From RH-AL1 sp965198495 (GTDB lineage: Bacteria; Pseudomonadota; Alphaproteobacteria; Rhizobiales; Beijerinckiaceae), in the NCBI GenBank assembly GCA_965198495.1, contig CBDAPL010000001.1:310001-374000 (forward strand): a DNA stretch of 64,000 bases, written 5' to 3'. A program made the translations under genes and the position numbers. Under the pieces are notes generated by a model. That model ran no database searches. It saw nothing but the letters and a program-made list of their open reading frames with translations, and was not told where the DNA came from. Below are positions 45,267 through 54,985 of this stretch, piece after piece. How positions within the stretch are numbered: the first letter of the stretch is position 1; every line of letters begins with the position of its first letter.

Positions 45267-45812
45267 TTACGGGATCGAGACGACCGGCGTTCCGACCTTC
45301 ACGCGGCTGTAAAGATCGACCACATCCTCGTTCAGCATGCGGATACAGCCGTAGGAGGCAGCGGTGCCGACCGACTTTCGCATCTTGATCGTGGTGCCGT
45401 GAATCGCGACTTCCGATAGCTTCAGAGTAAGGGCGGCTTCGCCCATCGGGTTGTTGGAGGCGCCGCCAGGGATGAAGGCTGGCAACTCCGGATGATCATG
45501 GGAGACGACCGCCGGCGGCGACCAATCGGGACGAATGAACTTGCCTTCAACCTCGGTCTGGCCGCGCCAGGCCTTACCCGTCTTTCCAATCGCAACGGGA
45601 TAGCGATAGGCCGTGCCGTCCCCGTTCGTGAAATAGAGCTGCCGTTCGCTTTGCTTGATGATGATCATGCCGCCCGGATACGTCGGCGGCACCGCGACAG
45701 ACTGCTTCGCCTGCGCGGGCGCCAAGGCGGCCATACCGACGAACACCGCACCGGTTGCCGCGACCATGACGAGGCCACCAGCCAAACGGCCGTAAACAAC
45801 TGTTTTATCCAT
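45267..45812 (-). CDS. L,D-transpeptidase (YkuD domain)
   Basis: 181-residue exported enzyme. The N-terminal hydrophobic signal/anchor (GGLVMVAATGAVFVGMAALA) is followed by the YkuD domain: GMIIIKQSERQLYFTNGDGT, then GAALTLKLSEVAIHGTTIK-like catalytic His region, and the active-site SYGCIRMLNEDVVDLY with the nucleophilic cysteine. It makes 3-3 peptidoglycan cross-links or attaches lipoprotein to peptidoglycan. Followed by a strong terminator. Hyphomicrobiales carry many paralogues, so the exact role is open. Confidence 0.9.
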   Translation of the reverse strand: MDKTVVYGRLAGGLVMVAATGAVFVGMAALAPAQAKQSVAVPPTYPGGMIIIKQSERQLYFTNGDGTAYRYPVAIGKTGKAWRGQTEVEGKFIRPDWSPPAVVSHDHPELPAFIPGGASNNPMGEAALTLKLSEVAIHGTTIKMRKSVGTAASYGCIRMLNEDVVDLYSRVKVGTPVVSIP

Positions 45813-46039
45813 GATATCCCCGCTGGACTTACTGTAAGCCCGGCGCGCGCGGCGCCGTCGTCCGTAGCGTCAGAATACCCACTCGGTCGTTGAAACAGAG
45901 TTAAATCATCGCGATCACCCATGATGAACGAAGCCTGTTGCGGCAGAGTCGCATAATGGCCGCATTCGCCTGTGGTTTTGTTCAAAAGTCTTCAGTTCCG
46001 CCACACCGAAAGTTTTTCTTAAGCTCGCGCGAGGCGAGC

Positions 46040-48016
46040 CTAAGCCCCACCGCTCGGCTCATGCCGGCCGCCGCGACTCCTTGCCCTGGGACGATTCGCT
46101 ACGAGGTCGTCGACGACCGCGGGATCGGCAAGCGTCGACGTGTCGCCGAGCTTATCGACCTCGTTTTCCGCGATCTTGCGCAGGATGCGTCGCATGATCT
46201 TTCCCGAACGGGTCTTCGGCAGCCCGGGCGCGAACTGGATGACGTCCGGCGAGGCGATCGGACCGATGTCCCGCCGCACCCAAGCAACCAGTTCCTTGCG
46301 GAGTTCGTCCGATCCCTCGAGCCCGCTGTTCAGGGTGACGTAGGCGTAGATACCCTGTCCCTTGATATCGTGAGGGAAGCCGACCACCGCCGCCTCCGAG
46401 ACCTTGGTGTGCGCGACGAGCGAACTCTCGACTTCCGCGGTCCCCATGCGATGGCCGGAGACGTTGATGACGTCGTCGACGCGGCCGGTGATCCAGTAAT
46501 AGCCGTCGGCATCACGACGGCAGCCATCGCCGGTGAAGTACTTGCCGGGATATGTCGAAAAATAGGTTTGCACGAAGCGCTCGTGATCGCCGTAGACGGT
46601 GCGCATCTGGCCTGGCCACGAGCGGGCGATGACGAGGTTGCCCTCGCAGGCGCCTTCCTGCACCTTGCCATCGGCATCGACCACCTGTGGTTCGACGCCA
46701 AAGAAAGGTTTGGTGGCGGAGCCGGGCTTCAGAGCGGTCGCGCCGGGCAGCGGCGTGATCAGGATGCCGCCTGTTTCTGTCTGCCACCATGTATCGACGA
46801 TCGGGCAACGCTCATCCCCGACGACCTTGTAATACCAGTTCCAGGCCTCTGGATTGATCGGCTCGCCGACAGAGCCGAGGACCCGCAGCGATTGGCGGCT
46901 CGTCTTCTTGACCGGTTCGTCGCCGGCGCCCATCAGCGAACGGATCGCTGTCGGCGCCGTATAGAAGATGTTGACCTTGTGCTTGTCGACGACGTCCCAG
47001 AAGCGCGAGATCGTCGGATAGTTCGGCACGCCCTCGAACATGAGCGTCGTCGCGCCATTCGCCAGCGGCCCGTAGACAATATAGCTGTGCCCGGTGACCC
47101 AGCCGACATCGGCGGTGCACCAGTAGATGTCGCCCTCGTGGTAATCGAAGACGTACTGATGCGTCATCGACGCGAAGACCAGGTATCCACCGGTGGTATG
47201 GAGCACCCCTTTGGGGGCACCAGTCGAGCCGGAGGTGAAAAGTATAAAAAGCGGATCCTCCGCGTTCATCTCTTCAGGCTCGCAGGCGGTCGACGCCTTC
47301 GCGACTTCTTCCTCGTACCAAACGTCGCGGCCGGACGTCATCGTCACTTTGCCGCCGGTTCGCTTGACCACGATCATCGTTTCGACGACGCCGACCTTGT
47401 CGACAGCGGCGTCCGCGTTGGCCTTCAGCGGCACCGTCTTCGAGCCGCGCAGGCCCTCGTCAGCGGTAATCAGCACCTTCGATTTGCAGCCCTCGATACG
47501 TCCGGCGAGCGCGTCGGGTGAAAAGCCGCCGAACACGATCGAGTGGACGGCACCGATCCGCGCGCAGGCGAGCATCGCATAAGCCGCCTCAGGGATCATC
47601 GGCATATAGAGAGTGACGGTGTCGCCCTTAACGACGCCACGTTTCTTCAGCACGTTGGCGAAGCGGCAGACGTGCTCATGTAGTTCGTTGTACGTAATCT
47701 TCTTCGACTCGTCCGGGTTATCGCCTTCCCAGATGATCGCGATCTGGTCTCCTCGCTTGGCGAGATGCCTGTCGATGCAATTGAACGCGACATTCGTCGT
47801 GCCGTCCTCGTACCACTTAATCGAGAGACTTGCCGGATCGTAGGAGACGTTCATGACTTTCGTGTACGGCTTCATCCAGTCGATGCGTTTGCCGTGCTCG
47901 CCCCAAAACCCGTTCGGATCCTTGATCGAACGAGCGTACATATCCTCGTATTTCGCATGGTTTATGAGCGCGTGATCGGCGACGTTCGGCGCGACGGGAT
48001 AGGTATGCTCGGACAC
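46040..48016 (-). CDS. acs: acetyl-CoA synthetase
   Basis: 658-residue AMP-forming ligase making acetyl-CoA from acetate, ATP and CoA. The adenylation motif is LFILFTSGSTGAPKGVLHTT, then TWWQTETGGILITPLPG and the hinge/C-domain YYWITGRVDDVINVSGHRMG. The acetylation-regulated lysine is in PKTRSGKIMRRILR. Start GTG 48016 (VSEHTYPVAP) is supported by GGGAGG six bases upstream; a longer reading from 48088 lacks similarity. Complete and of normal length. Confidence 0.96.
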   Translation of the reverse strand: MSEHTYPVAPNVADHALINHAKYEDMYARSIKDPNGFWGEHGKRIDWMKPYTKVMNVSYDPASLSIKWYEDGTTNVAFNCIDRHLAKRGDQIAIIWEGDNPDESKKITYNELHEHVCRFANVLKKRGVVKGDTVTLYMPMIPEAAYAMLACARIGAVHSIVFGGFSPDALAGRIEGCKSKVLITADEGLRGSKTVPLKANADAAVDKVGVVETMIVVKRTGGKVTMTSGRDVWYEEEVAKASTACEPEEMNAEDPLFILFTSGSTGAPKGVLHTTGGYLVFASMTHQYVFDYHEGDIYWCTADVGWVTGHSYIVYGPLANGATTLMFEGVPNYPTISRFWDVVDKHKVNIFYTAPTAIRSLMGAGDEPVKKTSRQSLRVLGSVGEPINPEAWNWYYKVVGDERCPIVDTWWQTETGGILITPLPGATALKPGSATKPFFGVEPQVVDADGKVQEGACEGNLVIARSWPGQMRTVYGDHERFVQTYFSTYPGKYFTGDGCRRDADGYYWITGRVDDVINVSGHRMGTAEVESSLVAHTKVSEAAVVGFPHDIKGQGIYAYVTLNSGLEGSDELRKELVAWVRRDIGPIASPDVIQFAPGLPKTRSGKIMRRILRKIAENEVDKLGDTSTLADPAVVDDLVANRPRARSRGGRHEPSGGA

Positions 48017-48217
48017 AGAAAGCCTCCCTAGGGATCTGTCGATCGGACCGCGTCGCGCTTTGGCGACGGGGTCTCGCGTACTGAACATGCACGACCGCCC
48101 ACGCGTTCTTGGCGCGATGTCGACGAACGTGCGAGCGAACTATGCGTCAGCTATCGCACGCCCAACAAGATGCTGTCTTCGTTCTTTCGTCCGGGGCGGC
48201 ATCGACGAAGCGACCGC

Positions 48218-48796
48218 TTACTTGCAATCCTTGGTCACGCGGGCGAGCGCCGATTTGAGGCCATCGAGCGGGTAGCTGTCCACGGTCGGCGCCCCTTTGA
48301 TCGGCGCGGCCTTCACGATCAGCGTCGAATTGTGCTGGAGCGCATCGACGAATTTCGCTTCATCCTCCGGATTCTTGATCCACGCATTGGCACCTTTCGC
48401 GACGAGATCGAATGATATCTTGCCGACTTTGGCTTGTGTCGTGCCGGTTTCCTTCATGGGAAACCCCATGATGATGGAGACTTCATTGTGGACCTTCTCG
48501 GCGGGCCGGTCGGCGATGAAGACGAACGCGGTATCGTGCTTCACGTCCGGCTTTCGCTCCTTCGGGCTTGCCAGCGCGTAGCAGGTCTTGTTCTTGCCGT
48601 CGGCGAGATAGGCACCCCATTGCCCGAACGTCGCGACCTGCACGGGTTTACCGGCGGTCGTGTCTTGCTTCTTGTCGGACGCTTTGGCGAGTTTGGACGC
48701 ATCCGGATCGGCCTTCTTGCGAGCCTGCGCCGGAGAAATGGCGGCTAGGCACACCAGCGCGGCAAACGCGAGAACGGTCGATGAGGATTGTGTCAT
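48218..48796 (-). CDS. invasion-associated locus B (IalB) family exported protein
   Basis: 192-residue periplasmic protein. The signal peptide STVLAFAALVCLAAISPAQA is followed by a lysine-rich linker and the IalB fold: VATFGQWGAYLADGKNKTCY, ADRPAEKVHNEVSIIMGFPM and FVDALQHNSTLIVKAAPIKG. Two cysteines (KTCYALAS and TKDCK) could form a disulfide. IalB is known from Bartonella host-cell entry, but homologues are widespread in non-pathogenic Hyphomicrobiales and their role is not settled. Start chosen at ATG 48796, at the signal peptide. Confidence 0.82.
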   Translation of the reverse strand: MTQSSSTVLAFAALVCLAAISPAQARKKADPDASKLAKASDKKQDTTAGKPVQVATFGQWGAYLADGKNKTCYALASPKERKPDVKHDTAFVFIADRPAEKVHNEVSIIMGFPMKETGTTQAKVGKISFDLVAKGANAWIKNPEDEAKFVDALQHNSTLIVKAAPIKGAPTVDSYPLDGLKSALARVTKDCK

Positions 48797-48911
48797 GGCC
48801 GCGCCAGTCTCCGGAAAAGCCGTTCGCGTCGAGTTAACGCGGGCAACCTTGACCGGAGGAAGCGGGCGAAATTCAGGATCGGGATAGGATCGAAGGTCAT
48901 CGCATGGCGGC

Positions 48912-50345
48912 TCAGGGCTTCCCGACGCCGGATGGGTCCCGTCCGGCATTCGGGTGCAAGCCTTCGGGCGGCAACACATCGGCGGACTGCCCAGCGCCTG
49001 GACCTTTCGAGCCCGGCGCGGCCTGGACGGGCACGGCCTTGTCGCCATCATAGGTGATGCGCCAAATACGGCCGCCGATGTCGTCCGACACGTAGAGCGC
49101 GCCCTTAGGTCCGACCGCAACACCTACGGGACGATGTGGGGCGCTCGCCGGTTCCTTCTTGCCTTGCGCGAAACCGTCCGCGAACACCACCCATTTGCCG
49201 GCTGCCCTACCGTCCGCCAGAGGCTGGAATACGATGTTGTAACCGCCTTGCGGCGCCGGTGCCCGGTTCCACGATCCGTGAAACGCGATGAACGCGCCGC
49301 CCTGGTAGGCTTTGGGGAACGCCGAACCCTCGTAGATCTTCAGGCCGTCAGGCGCGTAATGGCCGGGAAAAAAGGCGACCGGCTCAGCTTTGTCGGCGCA
49401 AACACCAATCTTTCTGCCGCCATCGCCACCATACTCCGGCGCCAGCACCAGCTTTCTCTGCTCGATGTCGAAATAACATTCTGGCCACCCGAAATCGGCT
49501 CCTGGCTCCAGCTGCACCAATTCTTCGGCCGGATTCTCATGTCCCTGGTCCGGCGTGTAGAGATCCGGCCAGTTCTCGAAAAGCTGGTCGCGGCCATGCT
49601 GCGTGGCATATATGCGGCCGTTGTTGTCGAAGCTGATGCCTTCGCCGTTGCGCAGGCCGGTGGCGAAACGCTCGGTCGCCGAGAACTTCTGATCGGTCTT
49701 GCCGGCATCGTAGCGCCAGATGCCGCCCCGCGTCTCGAGTTCAGAGCACGGCTTGATACCGGGCGAGAGCTGCACCCGGTTTTGTTCCTGGCAGGCGTTG
49801 GTCGCCGAGCCGAGATCGACGAACAGGGCGCCTTTCTTGTCGATGGCGATCGGATGCATCGGGTGATCGCCGGTGAGCGGGAGGCCGGAGACGATCGTTA
49901 CCGGCTTGGCTTTCGGCGTCAGCGAATTCGGGTCGATGTCGTAGCGCACGATCTTGTCGTTGGTCTCGGCGTAGAGCTTGCCGTCATAGAGGGCGATGCC
50001 GGTGCCGCCATGGTTGCCCTGCGCCGACGTGGGGCCAAAGCGGGCAATCTTGTCGGCCTGCCCGTTGCCGGTCGTGTCCTTCAGCGCTACGAGAAAACCG
50101 CCTGCCGCGGGCGTGTCGCCGTCGTAATACTTACCACTCCAGGTGTTGACGTACATCGTGCCGTCGGGAGCCAGCACCATGTGACGCGCGTGGCCGACAT
50201 GGTCGGCGAAGATGGTCGCGCGAAAACCGGGTGGGAGGACGATGCCGGCGTCCTCGTTTGCGGGGGCCGCGGCCGTAATCAATGGCGCCATGAACATGGC
50301 CGCCGTTGCCATCAGCGTCACCCGCAGCATCTTGGGAGGGGTCAT
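48912..50345 (-). CDS. secreted sorbosone/glucose dehydrogenase-like beta-propeller protein
   Basis: 477-residue exported protein. The signal peptide (MLRVTLMATAAMFMAPLITA) is followed by a six-bladed propeller of the PQQ-dependent sugar dehydrogenase family: GFRATIFADHVGHARHMVLA, AQGNHGGTGIALYDGKLYAE, FATGLRNGEGISFDNNGRIY, HGRDQLFENWPDLYTPDQGH, and AFIAFHGSWNRAPAPQGGYN near the C-terminus. Members oxidise aldose sugars or sorbosone in the periplasm using PQQ. Substrate unknown, and no PQQ synthesis genes are in the window. Divergent from polA, with 132 bases between starts. Start chosen at ATG 50345. Confidence 0.8.
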   Translation of the reverse strand: MTPPKMLRVTLMATAAMFMAPLITAAAPANEDAGIVLPPGFRATIFADHVGHARHMVLAPDGTMYVNTWSGKYYDGDTPAAGGFLVALKDTTGNGQADKIARFGPTSAQGNHGGTGIALYDGKLYAETNDKIVRYDIDPNSLTPKAKPVTIVSGLPLTGDHPMHPIAIDKKGALFVDLGSATNACQEQNRVQLSPGIKPCSELETRGGIWRYDAGKTDQKFSATERFATGLRNGEGISFDNNGRIYATQHGRDQLFENWPDLYTPDQGHENPAEELVQLEPGADFGWPECYFDIEQRKLVLAPEYGGDGGRKIGVCADKAEPVAFFPGHYAPDGLKIYEGSAFPKAYQGGAFIAFHGSWNRAPAPQGGYNIVFQPLADGRAAGKWVVFADGFAQGKKEPASAPHRPVGVAVGPKGALYVSDDIGGRIWRITYDGDKAVPVQAAPGSKGPGAGQSADVLPPEGLHPNAGRDPSGVGKP

Positions 50346-50477
50346 CAGTCTAATCCTGATAATGTCGGGTTGGCACTGCCAAGAGGATAGGCGCGCGGCG
50401 TCGGTAAACAAGGTCGGCGGTTCTCGTGTCGCGTCGGTCCGGTGGAAGCCAGGCGGGAGGCGCGCTATGCTCGTGCC

Positions 50478-53400
50478 ATGACCACCTCCAAAGAGCCCGA
50501 ACCCCAATCCTCGCCGCGCCCCGTCGGCAGGGGCGACCATGTATTCCTCGTCGACGGCTCCTCCTTCGTGTTTCGCGCCTACTTTCAGTCGATCCGCCAG
50601 GATCCGAAATACAACTACCGCTCGGACCGCCTGCCCACCGGCGCGGTGCGGCTGTTCTGCACCAAGCTTTTCCAGTTCATCAACGAGGGCGCGGCCGGCA
50701 TCATGCCGACCCACCTCGCCATCATCTTCGACAAGTCGGAGAACTCGTTTCGCAAGGAGCTCTACCCGGCCTACAAATCGAACCGCTCCGAGCCGCCCGA
50801 AGACCTGATCCCACAATTTCCGCTGATGCGCGATTCCGTGCGCGCCTTTGGCCTGAAGCCGGTCGAACAGGACGTCTACGAGGCCGACGATCTCATCGCC
50901 ACCTACGCCGAGCAGGCGGTGGCGCGCGGCGCCGACGTTCTCATCATCTCCGCCGACAAGGATCTGATGCAGCTGATCCGGCCGGGTGTCGCCATGTACG
51001 ACCCAGCCTCCGGCACCGCCGGCGCGGCCGGCTCGCGCGAGGAGCGCAAGATCGGCGTCGAGGAGGTGTTCGACTATTTCGGCGTCGGTCCGGAGCTCGT
51101 GATCGACGTGCAGGCGCTGGCCGGCGATTCCACCGACAATGTACCGGGCGCCAGGGGTATCGGCATCAAGACAGCCGCGCAGCTCATCAACGAATACGGC
51201 GACCTCGAAACGCTCCTGCAATGCGCCCGCGAGATCAAGCAGCCGAAAAAACGCGAGACCCTGACCGACCCGGAGAGCGTGAAGCTGATCCGCATGTCCA
51301 AGGATCTCGTCACGTTAAAGCGTGACGTTGCCGTCGATGTGCCTCTCGACGAGCTTGGCTTGGTGCCTCCGGACGGCAAGACGCTGGTCGCGTATTTCAA
51401 GGCGCTCGAGTTCACGACGCTGACGCGCCGCGCGGCGGAGATGTTTGCGGTCGAGGCCGCCGAGATCGAGCCGGATCCGGGCTTCGCCGGCCAAGCCGGT
51501 TGGCGCAACCGCAAGGGCGAGCCGATCGCCGGTGAGATTAAGCCCTTCGAGGGACCCGCCCGCAACGCACGCTACGGCGAGCAGGCGCCGGTAGCCCCCA
51601 TCGAAACGGGCCCGGGCGCCCTGGCCGCGGCGCGCGCCAAGCGCCACAAGGGCGCGCCCTTCGACGTATCGCGCTACCTCACCATCACCAGCCTCGACGC
51701 GCTCGACGCCTTCATCGCGATCGCCAGCGAGGCCGGCTATTTGGCGGTCGACACGGAAACCTCGGCACTCGATCCGCTGATGGCGGATCTCATCGGCATC
51801 TCACTTTGTGTCGGGCGCGGCGACGCGGTCTACGTCCCGATGCTGCATGTCGGCGAAGGAGGCGGCGACCTGTTCGGCGGCGCGGCTTTGGTCGAGGGGC
51901 AGCTCGCGCCGGACGCGGTGCTGGCACGGCTGAAACCGCTGCTGGAAGACCGGAGCGTGCTGAAGATCGCCCACAACATGAAGTACGATTGGCACATCTT
52001 CGCGCGGCGCGGCATCGATGTGGCGCCGACCGATGACACGCTGCTCCTGTCCTACGTACTCGATGCCGGCCGCACCGACCACGGCATGGACGTACTCTCC
52101 GAGAGGCTGCTCGGCCACAAGCCGATCCCGTTTGGCCAAGTCGCCGGCCAGGGCCGCACCTTCATCGGCTTCGCGCGCGTCGAGATCGCCAAGGCAACGG
52201 AATACGCCGCCGAGGACACCGACGTCACGCTGCGCCTGTGGGAAGTCCTGCGTCCGCGGCTGCCGGCCGAGCACATGACGAGCGTCTACGAGACGTTGGA
52301 GCGACCGATGACCGCCGTCCTCGGCCGCATGGAGCGGCGCGGCATCCGCATCGACAAAAACATCCTGGCGAAGCTCTCCGGCGAGTTCGCCATCGAGGCC
52401 GCCAGGCTCGAGGCCGAGATCTTCGAAATGGCCGGCTCCAGCTTCAATATTGGCTCGCCCAAGCAGCTCGGCGACATCCTGTTCGGCCGCATGGGACTGC
52501 CAGGGGCCCGAAAGACCGCAACCGGCGCGTGGTCGACGGCGGCGGGCGTGCTGGAAGATCTGGCGGAACAGGGCAACCCGTTCGCCGGCAAGGTGCTGGA
52601 ATGGCGACAGACCACCAAGCTGAAGAACAACTACTGCGACGCCCTGCCGACCTACGCGGACGCCGAGGATCGCGTCCACACGTCCTACATGCTGGCGGCG
52701 ACAACGACGGGCCGTCTGTCGTCCACCGAACCGAACCTGCAGAATATTCCGGTGCGAAACGCGGCGGGGCGCAAGATCCGCACGGCATTCGTGGCGACAC
52801 CGGGCCATGTGCTGGTGTCGGCCGACTACTCGCAGATCGAACTCCGACTGCTCGCCCATATGGCCGATATTCCCCAGCTGAAGGAGGCGTTCTCCATCGG
52901 CCACGACATCCACGCGATGACGGCGTCGGAGATGTTCGCGGTGCCGATGGAAGCGATGACCTCGGAGATCCGCCGCCGCGCCAAGGCGATCAACTTCGGC
53001 ATCATCTACGGTATATCGGCCTTCGGCCTCGCCAACCAACTCGGGATCGAGCGCGGCGAGGCCGGCGCCTACATCAAGAAGTATTTCGAGCGCTTCCCGG
53101 GGATCCGCGCGTACATGGATGCCACCAAGGCGACGTGCCGTACCAAGGGCTACGTCGAAACCCTGTTTGGCCGGCGCTGCCACTATCCGCGCATCACTGC
53201 CTCTAACCCGTCGGAGCGGGCCTTCAACGAGCGCGCGGCGATCAACGCGCCGATCCAAGGCACTGCGGCCGACATCATCCGCCGCGCGATGATCCGCATG
53301 GACGCCGCGCTCGAGCGCGCCCGGCTGCAAGCGCGGATGCTGCTGCAGGTGCACGACGAACTGGTGTTCGAGGTGCCGGACAGCGAGGTCGAGGCGACGA

Positions 53401-53510
53401 TCGCGGTGGTGCGCGGCGTGATGGTCGACGCGCCGCATCCGGCGATAAGTCTGTCGGTTCCGCTGCAGGTCGACGCCAAAGCCGCGCTGAACTGGGATGA
53501 GGCGCATTAG
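50478..53510 (+). CDS. polA: DNA polymerase I
   Basis: 1,010-residue repair and replication polymerase. The 5-prime nuclease domain starts HVFLVDGSSFVFRAYFQSIR. The 3-prime exonuclease keeps its acidic residues (AVDTETSALDP, HNMKYDW, YAAEDTD), so proofreading should be active. Polymerase motifs: A DYSQIELRLLAH, B RRAKAINFGIIYGISAFGL, C LQVHDELVFEVPD. It removes RNA primers and fills gaps. Start ATG 50478; an earlier ATG 36 bases upstream is possible. Convergent with aroE, 17 bases apart. Confidence 0.97.
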   Translation: MTTSKEPEPQSSPRPVGRGDHVFLVDGSSFVFRAYFQSIRQDPKYNYRSDRLPTGAVRLFCTKLFQFINEGAAGIMPTHLAIIFDKSENSFRKELYPAYKSNRSEPPEDLIPQFPLMRDSVRAFGLKPVEQDVYEADDLIATYAEQAVARGADVLIISADKDLMQLIRPGVAMYDPASGTAGAAGSREERKIGVEEVFDYFGVGPELVIDVQALAGDSTDNVPGARGIGIKTAAQLINEYGDLETLLQCAREIKQPKKRETLTDPESVKLIRMSKDLVTLKRDVAVDVPLDELGLVPPDGKTLVAYFKALEFTTLTRRAAEMFAVEAAEIEPDPGFAGQAGWRNRKGEPIAGEIKPFEGPARNARYGEQAPVAPIETGPGALAAARAKRHKGAPFDVSRYLTITSLDALDAFIAIASEAGYLAVDTETSALDPLMADLIGISLCVGRGDAVYVPMLHVGEGGGDLFGGAALVEGQLAPDAVLARLKPLLEDRSVLKIAHNMKYDWHIFARRGIDVAPTDDTLLLSYVLDAGRTDHGMDVLSERLLGHKPIPFGQVAGQGRTFIGFARVEIAKATEYAAEDTDVTLRLWEVLRPRLPAEHMTSVYETLERPMTAVLGRMERRGIRIDKNILAKLSGEFAIEAARLEAEIFEMAGSSFNIGSPKQLGDILFGRMGLPGARKTATGAWSTAAGVLEDLAEQGNPFAGKVLEWRQTTKLKNNYCDALPTYADAEDRVHTSYMLAATTTGRLSSTEPNLQNIPVRNAAGRKIRTAFVATPGHVLVSADYSQIELRLLAHMADIPQLKEAFSIGHDIHAMTASEMFAVPMEAMTSEIRRRAKAINFGIIYGISAFGLANQLGIERGEAGAYIKKYFERFPGIRAYMDATKATCRTKGYVETLFGRRCHYPRITASNPSERAFNERAAINAPIQGTAADIIRRAMIRMDAALERARLQARMLLQVHDELVFEVPDSEVEATIAVVRGVMVDAPHPAISLSVPLQVDAKAALNWDEAH

Positions 53511-53527
53511 ACAGGCCCGGCGAACCG

Positions 53528-54367
53528 CTACGTGATCGCGGCCGCTATATCGGCCTCGACGAGAGCCGCTAACTCCGGCGTCACCTCCGGCCTGACGCCG
53601 AACCACCGCTCGAAACCCGGCACCGCCTGATGCAGGAGCATGCCGAGGCCGCCCACGGCGCGAAGGCCTCGGTCGTGCGCCTGCCGCAGCAAAGGCGTCT
53701 CGCGCGGCACATACACGATATCGTTGACGACGGCCTCGGCGCCGAGCCGCGAGATGTCGAAGTCAAGCGCCTCCTGCCCCCGCATGCCGGCTGGCGTCGT
53801 GTTGACGAGCAGTCTCGTCGCGGGGAGATCGTCAGCGGCCCGATCGAGCTCGGACCACCGGCAGCCCATTGCGGCGGCAAGATCCAGGCCTCGCGCGCGG
53901 GTCCTGCTGACGACAACGACGGATCGAAAACCGCGCTGTTGCAGCGTGTCGGCAATCGCCCGCGCCGCGCCGCCGGCGCCGAGCACCATCGCGCGAGACC
54001 TGTCGCCGTCCCACCCCGGTGCCGCCTGATCGAGAGCCGCGGCGAAGCCGCCGCCGTCCGTCGAATCGCCGCAGAGTTCATCCTGCTCAAACCAGATCGT
54101 GTTCACCGAACGCGTCCGTCGCGCGGCGGGCGACAGCCGCTGGCATAACGCCGCCATCGCTTCCTTGTGCGGCGCCGTCACGTTGCCGCCGACGTAACCG
54201 TCCGGCCGCATCGCGGCGACGAAGGCCGCGAGATCGTCCGGCCGCACGGCGACTTTCTCGTAGCTGCCTTCGATCCCGTAGCGCGCCAGCCAATAGTTGT
54301 GGATGAGCGGGGATCGCGAATGATCGATCGGCCAGCCAATCACGCAGGCTCTTCGCGGCGGCATCAT
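53528..54367 (-). CDS. aroE: shikimate dehydrogenase
   Basis: 279-residue NADPH enzyme of aromatic amino-acid synthesis (3-dehydroshikimate to shikimate). Motifs: CVIGWPIDHSRSPLIHNYWL (shikimate site), GGNVTAPHKEAMAAL with the catalytic lysine, and the NADP fold AMVLGAGGAARAIADTLQQR. ATG 54367 overlaps the maf stop (ATATGATG); ATG 54364 directly after is equivalent. Part of the ppsR-maf-aroE run reading away from oriC. In many relatives coaE and dnaQ follow here, but in this genome they do not. Confidence 0.95.
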   Translation of the reverse strand: MMPPRRACVIGWPIDHSRSPLIHNYWLARYGIEGSYEKVAVRPDDLAAFVAAMRPDGYVGGNVTAPHKEAMAALCQRLSPAARRTRSVNTIWFEQDELCGDSTDGGGFAAALDQAAPGWDGDRSRAMVLGAGGAARAIADTLQQRGFRSVVVVSRTRARGLDLAAAMGCRWSELDRAADDLPATRLLVNTTPAGMRGQEALDFDISRLGAEAVVNDIVYVPRETPLLRQAHDRGLRAVGGLGMLLHQAVPGFERWFGVRPEVTPELAALVEADIAAAIT

Positions 54368-54981
54368 ATCGCGACGGCTCCCTCGGCACGAAGCAGCTCG
54401 AGGAGCTCGAGCATGGGCAGGCCGACGATCGTCGACTGCTCGCCGACGATCGAGTCGAAGAGATGGATCCCAAGCCCCTCGACGGCGTAGCCGCCGACAC
54501 TTTGCAGCACGCGATCGCCTGCGAGATCGAGATAGCTTTCGATGAAAGCCTCCGAGAAGGGACGGCACGTCATTCGCGCCTGCGCGCAAGCGGAGGATAC
54601 GACGACACGATCCCGCACTAGGCAAAGCGCAGCATGCAGCGTGTGCGTCTTGCCGGCCAACGCGAGCAATTGGGCCTTGGCCGCCTCGCGGTCCAGCGGC
54701 TTCGTTATCATGCGGCCTTCGATCGAGAGGGTCTGATCGGCGCCAAGCACCAGACGATCGGCATGCCTCGCACTGACCTGTACGGCTTTCTCGCGGGCCA
54801 AAAGCGCGGCAATCGCGTCCGCGTCATGCCCCGCCGCGAGAGCGGGCGCCTCGACAAGCCGCTCGTCCAGGTCGGCCGCGATCGGCTCGAAGGGAATGCC
54901 GGCCGCGGCAAGAAGGGCGCGGCGCGCCTGGCTCTTGGACGCGAGGACTAGCGGTGTCGGGGACAGCCACAGGTTCGACAT
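54364..54981 (-). CDS. maf: Maf-family nucleotide pyrophosphatase
   Basis: 205-residue Maf protein that hydrolyses non-canonical or pyrimidine nucleoside triphosphates. Motifs: PLVLASKSQARRALLAAAGI, ADRLVLGADQTLSIEGRMIT (metal site), GGYAVEGLGIHLFDSIVGEQ and STIVGLPMLELLELLR. The SAR/KPxx-type residues place it in the YhdE/YceF group, but the exact specificity is uncertain. Lies 4 bases downstream of ppsR and overlaps aroE, so the three are one transcript. Confidence 0.93.
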   Translation of the reverse strand: MSNLWLSPTPLVLASKSQARRALLAAAGIPFEPIAADLDERLVEAPALAAGHDADAIAALLAREKAVQVSARHADRLVLGADQTLSIEGRMITKPLDREAAKAQLLALAGKTHTLHAALCLVRDRVVVSSACAQARMTCRPFSEAFIESYLDLAGDRVLQSVGGYAVEGLGIHLFDSIVGEQSTIVGLPMLELLELLRAEGAVAI

Positions 54982-54985
54982 TGGA

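Noticed and set aside
45938..47521. 527-residue plus-strand frame antisense to acs
   Set aside because: Shadow frame of acs; composition typical of antisense to high-GC genes and no family motif.
51801..53606. 601-residue minus-strand frame antisense to polA
   Set aside because: Shadow of polA; no recognisable domain.
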